Origin: Sulfurospirillum cavolei
GTDB taxonomy: Bacteria; Campylobacterota; Campylobacteria; Campylobacterales; Sulfurospirillaceae
Length of the DNA stretch: 64,000 nucleotides
NCBI RefSeq assembly: GCF_000813325.1
Contig: NZ_BBQE01000013.1
Reading direction: 5' to 3' (one strand)
The notes beneath the pieces are model-generated. The model saw nothing but the letters and a program-made list of their open reading frames with translations, was not told the DNA's origin and did not search any database. The translations under genes were made by a program, and so were the position numbers. Positions 1 to 9,057 of this stretch are shown here, piece by piece (positions within the stretch are counted from its first letter, which is position 1; the number at the start of each line of letters is the position of its first letter).

Positions 1-1
1 G

Positions 2-547
2 ATCTATTTTCCTCTGTACGATCAGCTTTCGTGGTTTAAGGAGAAAATGCTCATTCTTGTCGCGGTTATTTTAATTATCTTTTTGGTTATCGCGCTGATG
101 GACCTTTTATTTGTACGTTACAACTATTTTAAAAATTTACGTATGAGCAAACAAGAGATTAAAGACGAGTATAAACAAATGGAAGGCGATCCGAAAATCA
201 AAGCGAAAATTCGCCAAATTCAAATGCAAATGACTCGAAAGCGTATGATGCAAGAGATTCCCGAAGCCGACGTCGTCATTACCAATCCGACGCACTATGC
301 GGTTGCAATTCGCTATAACCAAGAAAAAGAGGCTGCCCCCAAAGTGATCGCAAAAGGGACCGATTACGTTGCACTTCGTATTAAAGAGATCGCACTCAAC
401 CATCATATCCAAATCGTCGAAAATCCTCCTTTGGCTCGAGAGCTGTACAAAAAGTGCGACTTGGGACAAATCATTCCCGAAACCCTGTACAAAGCGGTTG
501 CCGAAGTGCTTGCCTTTGTCTACCGAAGTTCTAAAAAAATGAGATAA
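2..547 (+). CDS. flhB: Flagellar export protein FlhB, C-terminal part (5' end outside window)
   Basis: This is the end of FlhB, the inner-membrane component of the flagellar type III export gate that switches secretion from rod/hook to filament subunits. The reading frame is already open at base 2, so the start lies before the window; 181 residues remain. Visible are the last membrane helix (about fragment residues 16-43) and the cytoplasmic domain with the self-cleavage motif NPTH at bases 284-295, followed by YAVAIRY as in other FlhB proteins. In this family the chain is cut between N and P, and the two parts stay together. The family assignment is secure. Confidence 0.95.
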   Translation: MYFPLYDQLSWFKEKMLILVAVILIIFLVIALMDLLFVRYNYFKNLRMSKQEIKDEYKQMEGDPKIKAKIRQIQMQMTRKRMMQEIPEADVVITNPTHYAVAIRYNQEKEAAPKVIAKGTDYVALRIKEIALNHHIQIVENPPLARELYKKCDLGQIIPETLYKAVAEVLAFVYRSSKKMR

Positions 548-570
548 TCTACTTATTAGCAATTATTAAG

Positions 571-576
571 TATAAT
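571..576 (+). promoter_or_regulatory. Probable -10 box (TATAAT) upstream of the DHH phosphoesterase gene
   Basis: A perfect TATAAT followed by TTTG lies about 28 bases before the preferred ATG at 605, in the short gap after flhB. Promoters in Campylobacterota typically rely on this -10 element with a weak or absent -35. It supports separate transcription of the run beginning with the DHH gene. Confidence 0.5.
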
Positions 577-604
577 TTTGGCTTTATCTCAAGGTGGTTT
601 ATCG

Positions 605-1549
605 ATGTATCAAGAGGCGTGGAAGCGAATGCTCGAAGCCAATCATATCGTTATTGTCTCCCACGTGCATCCCGACGGAGATACGTTGGGCAGTGCGTTA
701 GCCTTGTATGACGTGTTGACGCGCGCCGGAAAAAAAGTAACGCATTACAATACCAATAACGAATTGCCCAGAGTGTACGATTTTCTACCCGGTTTTGCGA
801 AAACAAAGCACGTGTTACCCCATGCGTTTGATTTGGTTGTTAGTTGCGATTGTTCGACGCAAGATCGTTTGAAATTACCCAAGGGTGATTACGAAATAAT
901 TAACATCGATCATCATATCACCAATCGGTATTTCGGGCAAATGAACCTTGTGGTCGATCGTTTTACGAGTGCCGGAATGGTCGTTTACGAGCTTCTCAAA
1001 GCTAACGAAATCGAGATAAACAAAGAGTGCGCAATATGCCTTTACACGGCGATTGCCGATGATACGGGGTTTTTCCTCTACGGCGATATGGACGCATTAA
1101 CGTTTTCGATCGTATCGCATCTTGTCAAATGCGGAGCCAATCCGCAAGAGATCGCTTCGAAAGTAAAACGAAGAGAACCTTTATCGAAAATCAGGCTTTA
1201 CGGCTACATGTTAAATCATTTTGATTTGCATGAAAACGGCACGATTGCCACGATTATCTTTGATAAAGCGGCATTGGAATCGACCGGTGCGAAACGGCAC
1301 GATACGAAAAATATCATTAACATGTTGCGAAGCATCGTTAACGTTACCAGTGCGATTATGATTTTGGAAGAGAAAGAGGGAGGCTATAAAGTCTCGTTAA
1401 GAAGTAAAGATATTAACGTCTCGCAAATTGCGTTGGAGTATCAAGGCGGAGGGCATAAAACCGCAGCCGGTTTTGAGGTGCCCTCGTGCGATCCGGCGGT
1501 ATTGCGGGACGAAATCGTAGCAAAAATTAAAAGGATTACTGAGGTATGA
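605..1549 (+). CDS. nrnA: DHH-family phosphoesterase, NrnA-like oligoribonuclease/pAp phosphatase
   Basis: This 314-residue cytoplasmic protein has the complete DHH-DHHA1 layout. HPDGDTLG (residues 22-29), a CDCS segment (about 81-84) and DHH (102-104) form the metal site, and GGGHKTAAGF near residue 281 is the DHHA1 substrate loop. NrnA-type enzymes degrade short RNA oligomers to mononucleotides and dephosphorylate pAp to AMP. I chose ATG 605 over TTG 578 because AAGGTGG lies 8 bases upstream of it and the residues between are not conserved-looking. It overlaps the next gene by 4 bases, so the two are probably co-transcribed. The exact substrate is inferred from the family. Confidence 0.85.
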   Translation: MYQEAWKRMLEANHIVIVSHVHPDGDTLGSALALYDVLTRAGKKVTHYNTNNELPRVYDFLPGFAKTKHVLPHAFDLVVSCDCSTQDRLKLPKGDYEIINIDHHITNRYFGQMNLVVDRFTSAGMVVYELLKANEIEINKECAICLYTAIADDTGFFLYGDMDALTFSIVSHLVKCGANPQEIASKVKRREPLSKIRLYGYMLNHFDLHENGTIATIIFDKAALESTGAKRHDTKNIINMLRSIVNVTSAIMILEEKEGGYKVSLRSKDINVSQIALEYQGGGHKTAAGFEVPSCDPAVLRDEIVAKIKRITEV

Positions 1550-2916
1550 AACGACAACGTAAATTTTCATTAGCGGCATTAAGCTTAGGGATGATTTTTT
1601 TGATTTTAGTCGGCGGCGTAGCGTATGTTTTTAACTCAAGCCTTTTCGAAAGAGATGCACCGCAAGTCAATTTACCCAAAGAGATCGAATGGAATTTAAA
1701 AGATCCTATTCCTATTCAAATTAGCGATCAAAGCGGATTGAAACGTGTGAAAGTCTCGTTATTCGACGGTGAAAAAAGCGTCGATCTGGAAAGTAAAGAA
1801 CCAAAAACGTCCGAGGCTCTTCTTGATTTGAACGTCACGTTCCCTAAAACCGGCTTCGGTGCCAATAAAAAATTGTTTGAATTAACCGTGGAAGCGATCG
1901 ATCGAAGCAAGTGGAACTTTTTTGCAGGCAATACCGCACATGTCAAAGCGATCGTCAAGGTCGACACCAAGCGTCCGGAAGTGACGATAGCGGGAAGTTC
2001 GTATAAAATTATGAAGGGCGGTGCCGCGGTTGTCGTTTTTAAAGCGCAAGACGAGGCGATGAAATCGCTTTATATCGAGACGAATTTCGGTAAAAAATTC
2101 TATCCGACGCCTTTTTACAAAGAAGGGTATTATCTCTCTTTGGTCGCATGGCCGACGCAAGTTGAAAACTTTAGCGCTTCGGTCGTTGCAATCGATCGTG
2201 CCGGAAATATCACGAAAACGCATATTCCCTATTTTTTACAAGATCGGAAATACCGTACTTCGACGATTCAATTGGAAGATCGTTTCTTGGACGGTAAAAT
2301 TGCCGATTTGGTCGCCGAGATGGCACCGGAACGCTCGAGCTTAGATCGTTTGGAAAAATTTAAATTTGTCAATGAAACCATGCGCGGCGGTAATGAAGAG
2401 TTGATCTTAAACGTAACTTCCAAAGTACCTACAACGCCGGTTCAAGGCTTTTTCTTAAAGCCGTTTTATCCGTTGCGTAACGGAAAAGTCGTTGCAAGCT
2501 TTGGAGATCATCGTTTTTACGAATACCAAAAACAACCGACCAGCGAATCTTACCATCTCGGATTGGATTTGGCGAGCAATGCTCAAGCGACGATGCAAAC
2601 CTCCAATGACGGCGTCGTTGTTTTAGCGCGTGAAAACGGTATTTACGGCAACAATATTATTATCGATCACGGCTTGGGCGTTTATTCGCTTTACGGTCAC
2701 TGTTCTAGTTTTCTCGTGAAAGAAGGCGATGCGCTTAAAGCAGGCGATGCGATCGCAAAAACCGGTATGACGGGATTGGCGTTGGGCGATCACTTGCATT
2801 TTGGCATGTATGTTCAAGGCGTAGACGTAAGACCCGAAGAGTGGATGGACGAGCAATGGCTTAAAGAGAGCGTCTTTAACGTGATCGATGCCGCGAAAAA
2901 GTTGGTCGATCGATGA
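1546..2916 (+). CDS. Membrane-anchored M23 (LytM-type) peptidoglycan endopeptidase
   Basis: The 456-residue protein has one N-terminal membrane segment (about residues 10-30), a long periplasmic beta-rich region, and a C-terminal M23 domain. The zinc ligands are recognisable: HLGLD near residue 337, GH in SLYGHCS near 384, and HLHFG near 416-420, so it should be catalytically competent. M23 endopeptidases cut peptide cross-links in murein, and in Campylobacterota several set helical cell shape. It overlaps nrnA by 4 bases and minC by 4 bases, placing a wall hydrolase beside a division-site gene. The specific shape-gene orthologue (Csd/Pgp series) cannot be assigned from sequence alone. Confidence 0.88.
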   Translation: MKRQRKFSLAALSLGMIFLILVGGVAYVFNSSLFERDAPQVNLPKEIEWNLKDPIPIQISDQSGLKRVKVSLFDGEKSVDLESKEPKTSEALLDLNVTFPKTGFGANKKLFELTVEAIDRSKWNFFAGNTAHVKAIVKVDTKRPEVTIAGSSYKIMKGGAAVVVFKAQDEAMKSLYIETNFGKKFYPTPFYKEGYYLSLVAWPTQVENFSASVVAIDRAGNITKTHIPYFLQDRKYRTSTIQLEDRFLDGKIADLVAEMAPERSSLDRLEKFKFVNETMRGGNEELILNVTSKVPTTPVQGFFLKPFYPLRNGKVVASFGDHRFYEYQKQPTSESYHLGLDLASNAQATMQTSNDGVVVLARENGIYGNNIIIDHGLGVYSLYGHCSSFLVKEGDALKAGDAIAKTGMTGLALGDHLHFGMYVQGVDVRPEEWMDEQWLKESVFNVIDAAKKLVDR

Positions 2917-3524
2917 AAGTAACCCAAAAGAACGTTCGGGTATTTCATATCGAAATCGACGACGAGAGTGCTTTTTTAGAATATTTTAGAAAAAACAGTC
3001 CTCTTTTGAAGGAATTCTTTTTGCTTATCGAAGGGGAAATAACGCCGAAAATCGCCTTTGTTTTAGAGCAAAGCGGCGTTTGTTACAAAGAGATTAATCA
3101 GTGCCGTATTCGATTCGGGTCGATTAAAAAAGAGGCGGTAGCATTAGAAGAGCCGTCCCAAAAAGAGACATGTGACGAAAAACCTTTATCTAAAGAGTCG
3201 CGTGAATTAACGCAACAGCGTAAAGTAAAGCTTTACGATAGAACGATTCGTTCGGGAGAAGAGTTGCACGAGACGCTTCCGACGGTCATTTTCGGACGCA
3301 TTAACAGCGGCGCGAAAGTCTTTTGTGAAGAGAGTATGAGTATTTATGGTATGATAGACGGATTAGTGCAGTGTGACGGCGAATACATTGTCTTAAGCGG
3401 AATCGGTCCAAGAGGGCACTTGATCTTCAACGGCCAAATCGTGGATAGCGAGCAGATTCGAGCCAACGTATTGCAAAAAATCGTTATACGCGATCATGCG
3501 TTAGAAATAAAGGAAGTAGTGTGA
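2913..3524 (+). CDS. minC: Septum-site inhibitor MinC
   Basis: MinC inhibits FtsZ assembly away from mid-cell when bound by MinD. The 203-residue protein is short, with an N-terminal alpha/beta region (1-75), a charged lysine/glutamate linker (about 76-105), and a C-terminal beta-helical domain with the repeated glycine pattern VIFGRINSG, IYGMIDGLV and IVLSGIG. Identification rests on that C-terminal domain plus the Helicobacter-like order minC-lpxC. It overlaps both neighbours by 4 bases (ATGA and GTGTGA junctions), which suggests translational coupling. The N-terminal half is divergent. Confidence 0.8.
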   Translation: MKVTQKNVRVFHIEIDDESAFLEYFRKNSPLLKEFFLLIEGEITPKIAFVLEQSGVCYKEINQCRIRFGSIKKEAVALEEPSQKETCDEKPLSKESRELTQQRKVKLYDRTIRSGEELHETLPTVIFGRINSGAKVFCEESMSIYGMIDGLVQCDGEYIVLSGIGPRGHLIFNGQIVDSEQIRANVLQKIVIRDHALEIKEVV

Positions 3525-4405
3525 AGCAAACGACACTCGCAAGAGCGATTAGTAGCTTAGGCATAGGATTACACAAGGGCGAACCGATTCAAATCCGCTT
3601 AGAACCCCTAGAAGCAAACAGCGGTGTCGTGTTTTACCGAAGCGATATCGGTTTATTGGTTCAAGCTAAGCCCGAAAACGTCGTTAACACGCAAATGGCG
3701 ACGGTCATCGGTAACGCAAGCGGGTCGATTTCGACGATTGAGCATTTGCTCTCGGCAATCTATTCCTACGGTATCGATAACGTGCGCGTCGTATTGGACG
3801 GTCCTGAAGTTCCCGTGATGGACGGTAGTAGCGCCAGCTTTTGCATGATGTTGGACGAAGCGGGTATTCGTAGATTGGACGTGACGAAAAACGTTTTGAT
3901 CCTCAAAAAAGAAGTCGAAGTAAGTGATGGCAAAAAATTCGTACGCGTGAGTCCGAGCTTAACGCCTCATTACAGTTTTGAAATCGAATTTTCCCACCCT
4001 TCTATCGGTCGACAATCGTACAGTTTTGAATTTAGCAAGAAAAATTTCCTTGAAGAGATCGCCAAAGCTCGAACGTTCGGTTTTCTTAAAGACGTACAGA
4101 TGTTGCGTTCACGAGGACTCGGACTCGGCGGTTCTTTAGACAATGCCGTTATTATGGACGAGCATAAGATTTTAAATCCCGAAGGACTTCGCTTTTCCAA
4201 TGAATTCGTGCGTCATAAAATTTTGGACGCCATCGGCGATTTATCGCTTTTAGGTTCGCCTTTTGCGGGAAATTATACCTCTTTCGCCGGAAGCCACCAC
4301 CTTAATCACGAATTGACCAAAGCGATTTTAAGAGATCCGAGTAATTATGAAGTCAGAGCGTTAAGTGACGAAAAAGCGCAAGCGTTCGAAAAGGTTTTTG
4401 CATAA
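3521..4405 (+). CDS. lpxC: UDP-3-O-acyl-N-acetylglucosamine deacetylase LpxC
   Basis: LpxC catalyses the committed, zinc-dependent deacetylation step of lipid A synthesis in the cytoplasm. The 294-residue protein is normal length. The ligand motifs are present: EHLLSA in the N-terminal half, HKILDAIGDL in the C-terminal half (zinc His and Asp), and the catalytic His in GSHHLNH near the C-terminus. It starts with GTG 3521 inside the minC stop. The stop TAA at 4403-4405 overlaps the proposed AUA start of tsaB. Confidence 0.95.
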   Translation: MKQTTLARAISSLGIGLHKGEPIQIRLEPLEANSGVVFYRSDIGLLVQAKPENVVNTQMATVIGNASGSISTIEHLLSAIYSYGIDNVRVVLDGPEVPVMDGSSASFCMMLDEAGIRRLDVTKNVLILKKEVEVSDGKKFVRVSPSLTPHYSFEIEFSHPSIGRQSYSFEFSKKNFLEEIAKARTFGFLKDVQMLRSRGLGLGGSLDNAVIMDEHKILNPEGLRFSNEFVRHKILDAIGDLSLLGSPFAGNYTSFAGSHHLNHELTKAILRDPSNYEVRALSDEKAQAFEKVFA

Positions 4406-4860
4406 AAACATCGGTCGACATCGTCGTTATAGCATTAGCGTCTCCTCTTTATATAGGCGTATACGAGAACAATCGTTTGATTCAAACATACGAATCAAAC
4501 GAGCAAACAAGCGATGCGTTGCCCGCACTTTTTGACGTTGTGTTAAAAAACTACGCACCGAAAAGACTCTTTTTCGCCCGAGGCCCCGGAAGTTTTATGG
4601 CGATAAAAATCAGCTATATTTTTTTAAAAACGATGAGCATCGGTTTGCAAATTCCTCTTTTGGCATGCGACGGTTTTGCATTAAACGGCTCTACGCCGAT
4701 TCGAGCGATGCGCAATCTTTATTTCATCAAAGAAAACGACACGATTTCGACCGTCCGTCTCGACGAGCCCGCGGCGCAACCGTTTACGTTGCCGACCTCG
4801 CTTGATGTTTCGCTCTTTAGCGAGGAGACGGAACCGCTTTACATGTTACCGGCAGTTTAG
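4402..4860 (+). CDS. tsaB: TsaB-like tRNA t6A modification protein, start apparently AUA
   Basis: TsaB is the non-catalytic partner of TsaD in forming t6A37 in ANN-decoding tRNAs. The frame reads SVDIVVIALASPLYIGVYE, the usual first beta hairpin, and later ARGPGSFMAIKISY, the family GPGS signature. At about 152 residues it matches the short Campylobacterota form. No ATG or GTG exists between the in-frame stop at 4366-4368 and TTG 4477, and starting at TTG would remove the first core strands. ATA 4402 overlaps the lpxC stop and has AAGG seven bases upstream, so I prefer it. If AUA is not used, the start is TTG 4477 with a truncated fold. Confidence 0.72.
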   Translation: MKTSVDIVVIALASPLYIGVYENNRLIQTYESNEQTSDALPALFDVVLKNYAPKRLFFARGPGSFMAIKISYIFLKTMSIGLQIPLLACDGFALNGSTPIRAMRNLYFIKENDTISTVRLDEPAAQPFTLPTSLDVSLFSEETEPLYMLPAV

Positions 4861-4870
4861 GAGAAAATAG

Positions 4871-5755
4871 GTGAAAATTTGTATACCCGCAACCAGTGCG
4901 AATTTAGGACCGGGGTTTGATTGCTTAGGGCTTGCGATTGCCTTATACAACGAAGTGACGATTAAACCCTCACGTTATCAAAGTATCTCCGTTAAAGGAG
5001 AGGGCGAAGAAAACGCCAAACTCAAAAGCAACAATATTTTTGTCTCTATTTTTTATGAAATTTATCAAGAAGTAACCGGAAAAAAAGACCCGTTTCGTTT
5101 TGAATTTTACAATCGTATCCCTTTTTCGCGCGGCCTTGGAAGTAGTTCCGCCGTGATCGTCGGAGCCATTGCGAGTGCGTATAGTATGGCGGGTATTAAA
5201 GTGTCGCGTGAAGCCGTTTTGAACAAAGCGATTCTCTACGAAACGCATCCCGACAATATCGCACCCGCCGTTTACGGCGGTTTTACAAGTTCTATCGTCG
5301 AAAACACGAAAGTCAGAACACTCAAAAAAGAGTTGAGTTCACAATTGCGTGCAGTAATGGTCATACCCGATCGTCCGATGTCGACGGCACACTCACGAAC
5401 TTTGCTACCGAAATCCTATTTGATGAAAAACGTCGTTTACAATCTCTCTCGTGCATCGTTAATGAGTGCCGCTTTTTTTAGCGAAAATTGGGACGTTTTA
5501 CGAGCGGCATCCAAAGATTGCATGCACGAACACCGTCGGATGCGCCAATTAAGAGAGCTGTTTGAGGTTAGAGAAGTCGCCCTTCAAAACGGAGCACTAA
5601 TGAGTACGCTCTCAGGTAGCGGCTCTTCGTTTTTCAGTTTAGTCAAGCAAGAAAATGCCGCTAAGGTGGCGCAGGCACTCAAAAATCGCTTTGAATCGTT
5701 CCGAGTAGAAATTTTTGAGTTGGATAACGGCGGTTTTCAAATTCTACAAAGCTGA
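4871..5755 (+). CDS. thrB: Homoserine kinase
   Basis: ThrB phosphorylates homoserine with ATP for threonine synthesis. The 294-residue cytoplasmic GHMP-family protein has the N-terminal PATSANLGPGFD segment (residues 5-16), the ATP loop PFSRGLGSSSA in the middle of the N-terminal half, and STLSGSGSSFFSL near residue 240. It starts at GTG 4871 with TAGGAG about 9 bases upstream. Its place after lpxC and before infB is the same as in Helicobacter pylori. Confidence 0.95.
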   Translation: MKICIPATSANLGPGFDCLGLAIALYNEVTIKPSRYQSISVKGEGEENAKLKSNNIFVSIFYEIYQEVTGKKDPFRFEFYNRIPFSRGLGSSSAVIVGAIASAYSMAGIKVSREAVLNKAILYETHPDNIAPAVYGGFTSSIVENTKVRTLKKELSSQLRAVMVIPDRPMSTAHSRTLLPKSYLMKNVVYNLSRASLMSAAFFSENWDVLRAASKDCMHEHRRMRQLRELFEVREVALQNGALMSTLSGSGSSFFSLVKQENAAKVAQALKNRFESFRVEIFELDNGGFQILQS

Positions 5756-5773
5756 AAAACAGCTAAATTTTGA

Positions 5774-5779
5774 TATAAT
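5774..5779 (+). promoter_or_regulatory. Probable -10 box (TATAAT) for the ylxR-infB-rbfA-rimP-ribD run
   Basis: TATAAT lies 11 bases upstream of the ylxR ATG, after the thrB stop. Transcription from it would give a very short leader. It is the only obvious promoter in this stretch. Confidence 0.5.
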
Positions 5780-5790
5780 CAGGCGCAAAA

Positions 5791-6042
5791 ATGAGTCAAC
5801 CTATCCGAATGTGTATTGTATGTAGAACGCGCATCGAACAAAAAGCGTTGCGACGGTTTCAACAGTTTAAGGGCGAACTCGTGCTTTTTTCGGGAAACGG
5901 AAGGAGCTTTTATCTCTGCGAAACATGTATGAAAGAAAATGAGAAAAAAGTTATAAAAGTACTCAACCATAAATGCAAAACTCACCACCAAGCATTAAGT
6001 GAATTTGGTAAAATTTTTAAGGAGACAGGGTCGAATGGATAA
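5791..6042 (+). CDS. ylxR: YlxR-family (DUF448) RNA-binding protein
   Basis: This 83-residue protein has the YlxR signature RMCIVCRTRIEQKALRRF (residues 6-23), followed by a CETCM segment near residue 50. YlxR proteins are small nucleic-acid-binding proteins normally encoded just before infB, as here. A broad regulatory role is reported for Bacillus YlxR, but its job in this lineage is unknown. It overlaps infB by 8 bases. Confidence 0.85.
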   Translation: MSQPIRMCIVCRTRIEQKALRRFQQFKGELVLFSGNGRSFYLCETCMKENEKKVIKVLNHKCKTHHQALSEFGKIFKETGSNG

Positions 6043-8683
6043 AGTTCGTATTACCGACGTAGCAAAAGAATTAGGCATGAATAATAAAGATATTTTGGAA
6101 AAAGCCAAAGATATCGGACTAGACGTGAAAGGGCATGCAAGCTCCATTAGCGCGGAAGATGCCGAAAAATTAGCCAACTATATTTTAACGGGCGAAGGTG
6201 CACAAACGACGAAATCCGCGGCTCCTACCAAACCGGTTGAAGAGAAAAAACCGGAGAAAAAAGAAATTCCGGTCGAAGCCCCCAAAGCGGTCGAGACAAT
6301 GCCTCAGCCTAAAACCAAAACATTGAAAGAAAAAGAGCGCGAATTAGGGATTGCACCTGCAAGCGTTATGCCTAAAGAGCTTCCTAACGAAGGTAAAACC
6401 GACGTCGTAAGCGAAGACGACGAGGGCGAAGAAAAAGTCGACCCGACTAACGTGCGTAAACGAAGAGGCCTTGTCATCGTTAAGAAAAAGCGCCCCGAGA
6501 CGAAGCAAATCGAAGCCGATGACGAAGATGAAAACGTATCTTACGGAGCATCTTTTAAAAGTGCGCCTAAAAGCATCGAAGCGATGTTTGCTTCCGGTAG
6601 TTTACAAAGCGAAATGCAAAAAAAGAAAAAGAAAGTTAAAAAAGGTCCGGCAGAGAAGAAAACGAATGCGGAAAAATTAGACCTATCGATTAATATCGAA
6701 ATGGCGGATACGAATATCGATGCCGAGGACGAGGAGATGATCGTTCTTCCGGATCTCAATATGGGAATAAATATCCAAGAAGAGGTCAAAAAGAAAAAGC
6801 AGATCGACCCGAGCCAAATTCGTACGACGAAAAAAACCAATTTTGTGATGCAAAGCATTCAAAGAGAAGGACGTAAACGAAGACGTCGTCCGGTACAAGC
6901 TAAAGAGAGCGAAGCGATCAGCGCGATTGAAATCGCCGAAGAGATTCGTGTCTACGAATTTGCGGAAAAAATCAATAAACCTGTCGGCGAAGTCATTAAA
7001 GAGTTGTTCTCTTTGGGCGTCATGTTTACGAAAAACGACTTTTTAGATAAAGACTCGATTGAAATCTTGGCCGAAACGTTCGGTATTAACGTGACGACCG
7101 TCAACGATCAAGAGGCATTTGATTACGTTAAAGCTTACGACGAAGAGCAAGAGGGCATGGATGAGCATCTTGTGGAGCGCGCTCCGGTCATCACGATTAT
7201 GGGACATGTCGATCACGGTAAGACGTCGCTTTTGGATTACATTCGACACGCAAAAGTCGCCGCAGGAGAAGCAGGTGGAATTACGCAACACGTCGGTGCG
7301 TATATGGTAGAGAAAAACGGACGCAATATCACGTTTATCGATACTCCGGGGCATGAAGCGTTTACCGAAATGCGTTCACGCGGTGCGAAAGTAACCGACA
7401 TCGTTATTGTCGTTGTTGCCGCAGACGACGGAGTTAAACCTCAAACAAAAGAAGCGATCGAGCATGCCAAAGCGGCAAACGTACCGATTATTATTGCGGT
7501 TAATAAGATGGATAAAGAATCCGCCAATCCCGATTTAGTCAAAGCGCAATTGGCAGAACTCGGCATTACGCCGATCGATTGGGGCGGCGAACACGAATTT
7601 GTTCCGGTTTCGGCTAAAACGGGTATGGGAATCGAAGAACTTTTGGAAGTGATTTTATTGCAAGCCGATTTGTTGGAGCTTAAAGCTGATCCTACGCGTG
7701 AAGTGAAAGCAACCGTTATCGAAAGTTCGTTGGAAAAAGGAAGAGGTCCTGTGGCAACCGTCGTGATCGAAGACGGTACGATGCGCGTCGGCGACATTGT
7801 CGTTGCAGGTATTGCCTTCGGTAAAGTGAAAGCTTTACTTAACGATAGAGGTATTTCGGTTAAAGAGGCAAAACCGGGCGAGCCCGTCGTTGTTTTAGGT
7901 TTAAGCGAAGTTCCCGGTGCGGGCGAAACGCTCATCAGCGTTAAAACGGATAAAATAGCGCGCGAGTATGCGAAGAAAAAAGCGGAATACCTCCGCCAAA
8001 AAGAGCTTTCCAAATCGACTAAAGTGAGCCTTGACGAATTAAGCGATATGATTGCCGAGGGCGCGTTGAAAACGTTACCGGTCATTATCAAAGCGGACGT
8101 TCAAGGAAGCCTTGAAGCGATCAAAGGAAGCCTTGAAAAAATTCGTAATGCCGAGACCAAAGTCAATATCGTCAGTGCGGGAATCGGCGGTATCACCGAA
8201 AGCGACGTTGCTTTGGCAAGTGCTAGCTCCAACTGTGTTATTTTAGGATTTCACGTACGACCGACGGGTCCGGTGAAAGAAAAGGCGAAAAGTTCGGGCA
8301 TCGAAATTAAAACATACAGTATTATTTACGACCTGATCGATGACGTCACCAATCTCGTAACGGGTATGATGGCTCCGGTAATTCGTGAAGAGAATATCGG
8401 TCAAGCGATGGTTCGAGAAGTCTTTATGGTACCCAAGCTTGGAGCGATTGCGGGTTGTATCGTAACGGACGGTACGATTAACCGCGGTGTGAAAATTCGC
8501 GTTATTCGCGACGGTGTTATTATTTTTGAAGGAAGCGTTTCATCGTTGAAACGTTTCAAAGACGATGTCAAAGAGGTCGGCAAAGGGTATGAATGCGGCG
8601 TAGGCATCGACGGATACAACGATATTAAGGTCGGCGACTACATCGAAAGCTTCAAAGAGGTTGAAGAAAAAGCGAAATTATGA
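6035..8683 (+). CDS. infB: Translation initiation factor IF-2
   Basis: IF-2 is the GTPase that delivers initiator tRNA to the ribosome. The 882-residue protein has an IF2_N domain (DVAKELGMNNKDILEKA), a long charged lysine/glutamate linker, a second IF2_N-like region near 290-360, then the G domain: G1 GHVDHGKT about 390-397, G3 DTPGH about 436-440, G4 NKMD about 490. Domains II-IV complete it. I chose ATG 6035, which has AAGGAGA 9 bases upstream; an alternative upstream start at 5999 lies inside ylxR. Downstream genes overlap or abut it. Confidence 0.97.
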   Translation: MDKVRITDVAKELGMNNKDILEKAKDIGLDVKGHASSISAEDAEKLANYILTGEGAQTTKSAAPTKPVEEKKPEKKEIPVEAPKAVETMPQPKTKTLKEKERELGIAPASVMPKELPNEGKTDVVSEDDEGEEKVDPTNVRKRRGLVIVKKKRPETKQIEADDEDENVSYGASFKSAPKSIEAMFASGSLQSEMQKKKKKVKKGPAEKKTNAEKLDLSINIEMADTNIDAEDEEMIVLPDLNMGINIQEEVKKKKQIDPSQIRTTKKTNFVMQSIQREGRKRRRRPVQAKESEAISAIEIAEEIRVYEFAEKINKPVGEVIKELFSLGVMFTKNDFLDKDSIEILAETFGINVTTVNDQEAFDYVKAYDEEQEGMDEHLVERAPVITIMGHVDHGKTSLLDYIRHAKVAAGEAGGITQHVGAYMVEKNGRNITFIDTPGHEAFTEMRSRGAKVTDIVIVVVAADDGVKPQTKEAIEHAKAANVPIIIAVNKMDKESANPDLVKAQLAELGITPIDWGGEHEFVPVSAKTGMGIEELLEVILLQADLLELKADPTREVKATVIESSLEKGRGPVATVVIEDGTMRVGDIVVAGIAFGKVKALLNDRGISVKEAKPGEPVVVLGLSEVPGAGETLISVKTDKIAREYAKKKAEYLRQKELSKSTKVSLDELSDMIAEGALKTLPVIIKADVQGSLEAIKGSLEKIRNAETKVNIVSAGIGGITESDVALASASSNCVILGFHVRPTGPVKEKAKSSGIEIKTYSIIYDLIDDVTNLVTGMMAPVIREENIGQAMVREVFMVPKLGAIAGCIVTDGTINRGVKIRVIRDGVIIFEGSVSSLKRFKDDVKEVGKGYECGVGIDGYNDIKVGDYIESFKEVEEKAKL

Positions 8684-9057
8684 TGGATAAAAGTATTAAA
8701 ATCCAACGTACCGAAAGCGTTTTACGAGAGCTGATTCCAGAGGCTTTATGCACGCTTCACGATGAGCTCTTACGCGGTGTTTGCGTCGTGGACGTGGAAT
8801 GCAGTCGCGGAAAATACGACGCAATCGTCTATTTAGACGGTTCGGTGTACGACGAAAAAGAAAAAAGCTATATTTTATCGCATCTTGAGCGCGTGAAAAG
8901 GCATATTCAAACCCATTGTATGCAAACGGAAGGTTGGTTTCGTTGTCCCAATTTTCGTTTTCGTTTTGATGATAGTTTAGAACGCTACACGAAGATGGAT
9001 GCACTGTTTGCCAAAGTAGAAGAAGAGTTGAAAAAAGGTACTAAAAGCGATGATTAA
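8680..9057 (+). CDS. rbfA: 30S ribosome-binding factor RbfA
   Basis: RbfA assists late maturation of the 30S subunit and 16S rRNA 5' end, especially in the cold. The 125-residue protein has the family pattern of an N-terminal helix with RTESVLRELIPEAL and a KH-like core (VCVVDVECSRGKYDAIVYLDG). ATG 8680 or the adjacent ATG 8683 is the start, overlapping the infB stop. Order infB-rbfA-rimP confirms the call. Confidence 0.9.
   Translation: MMDKSIKIQRTESVLRELIPEALCTLHDELLRGVCVVDVECSRGKYDAIVYLDGSVYDEKEKSYILSHLERVKRHIQTHCMQTEGWFRCPNFRFRFDDSLERYTKMDALFAKVEEELKKGTKSDD

Noticed and set aside
7441..8091. 216-residue minus-strand open frame inside infB
   Set aside because: It is antisense to highly conserved IF-2 domains and is low-complexity, as expected for a shadow frame.
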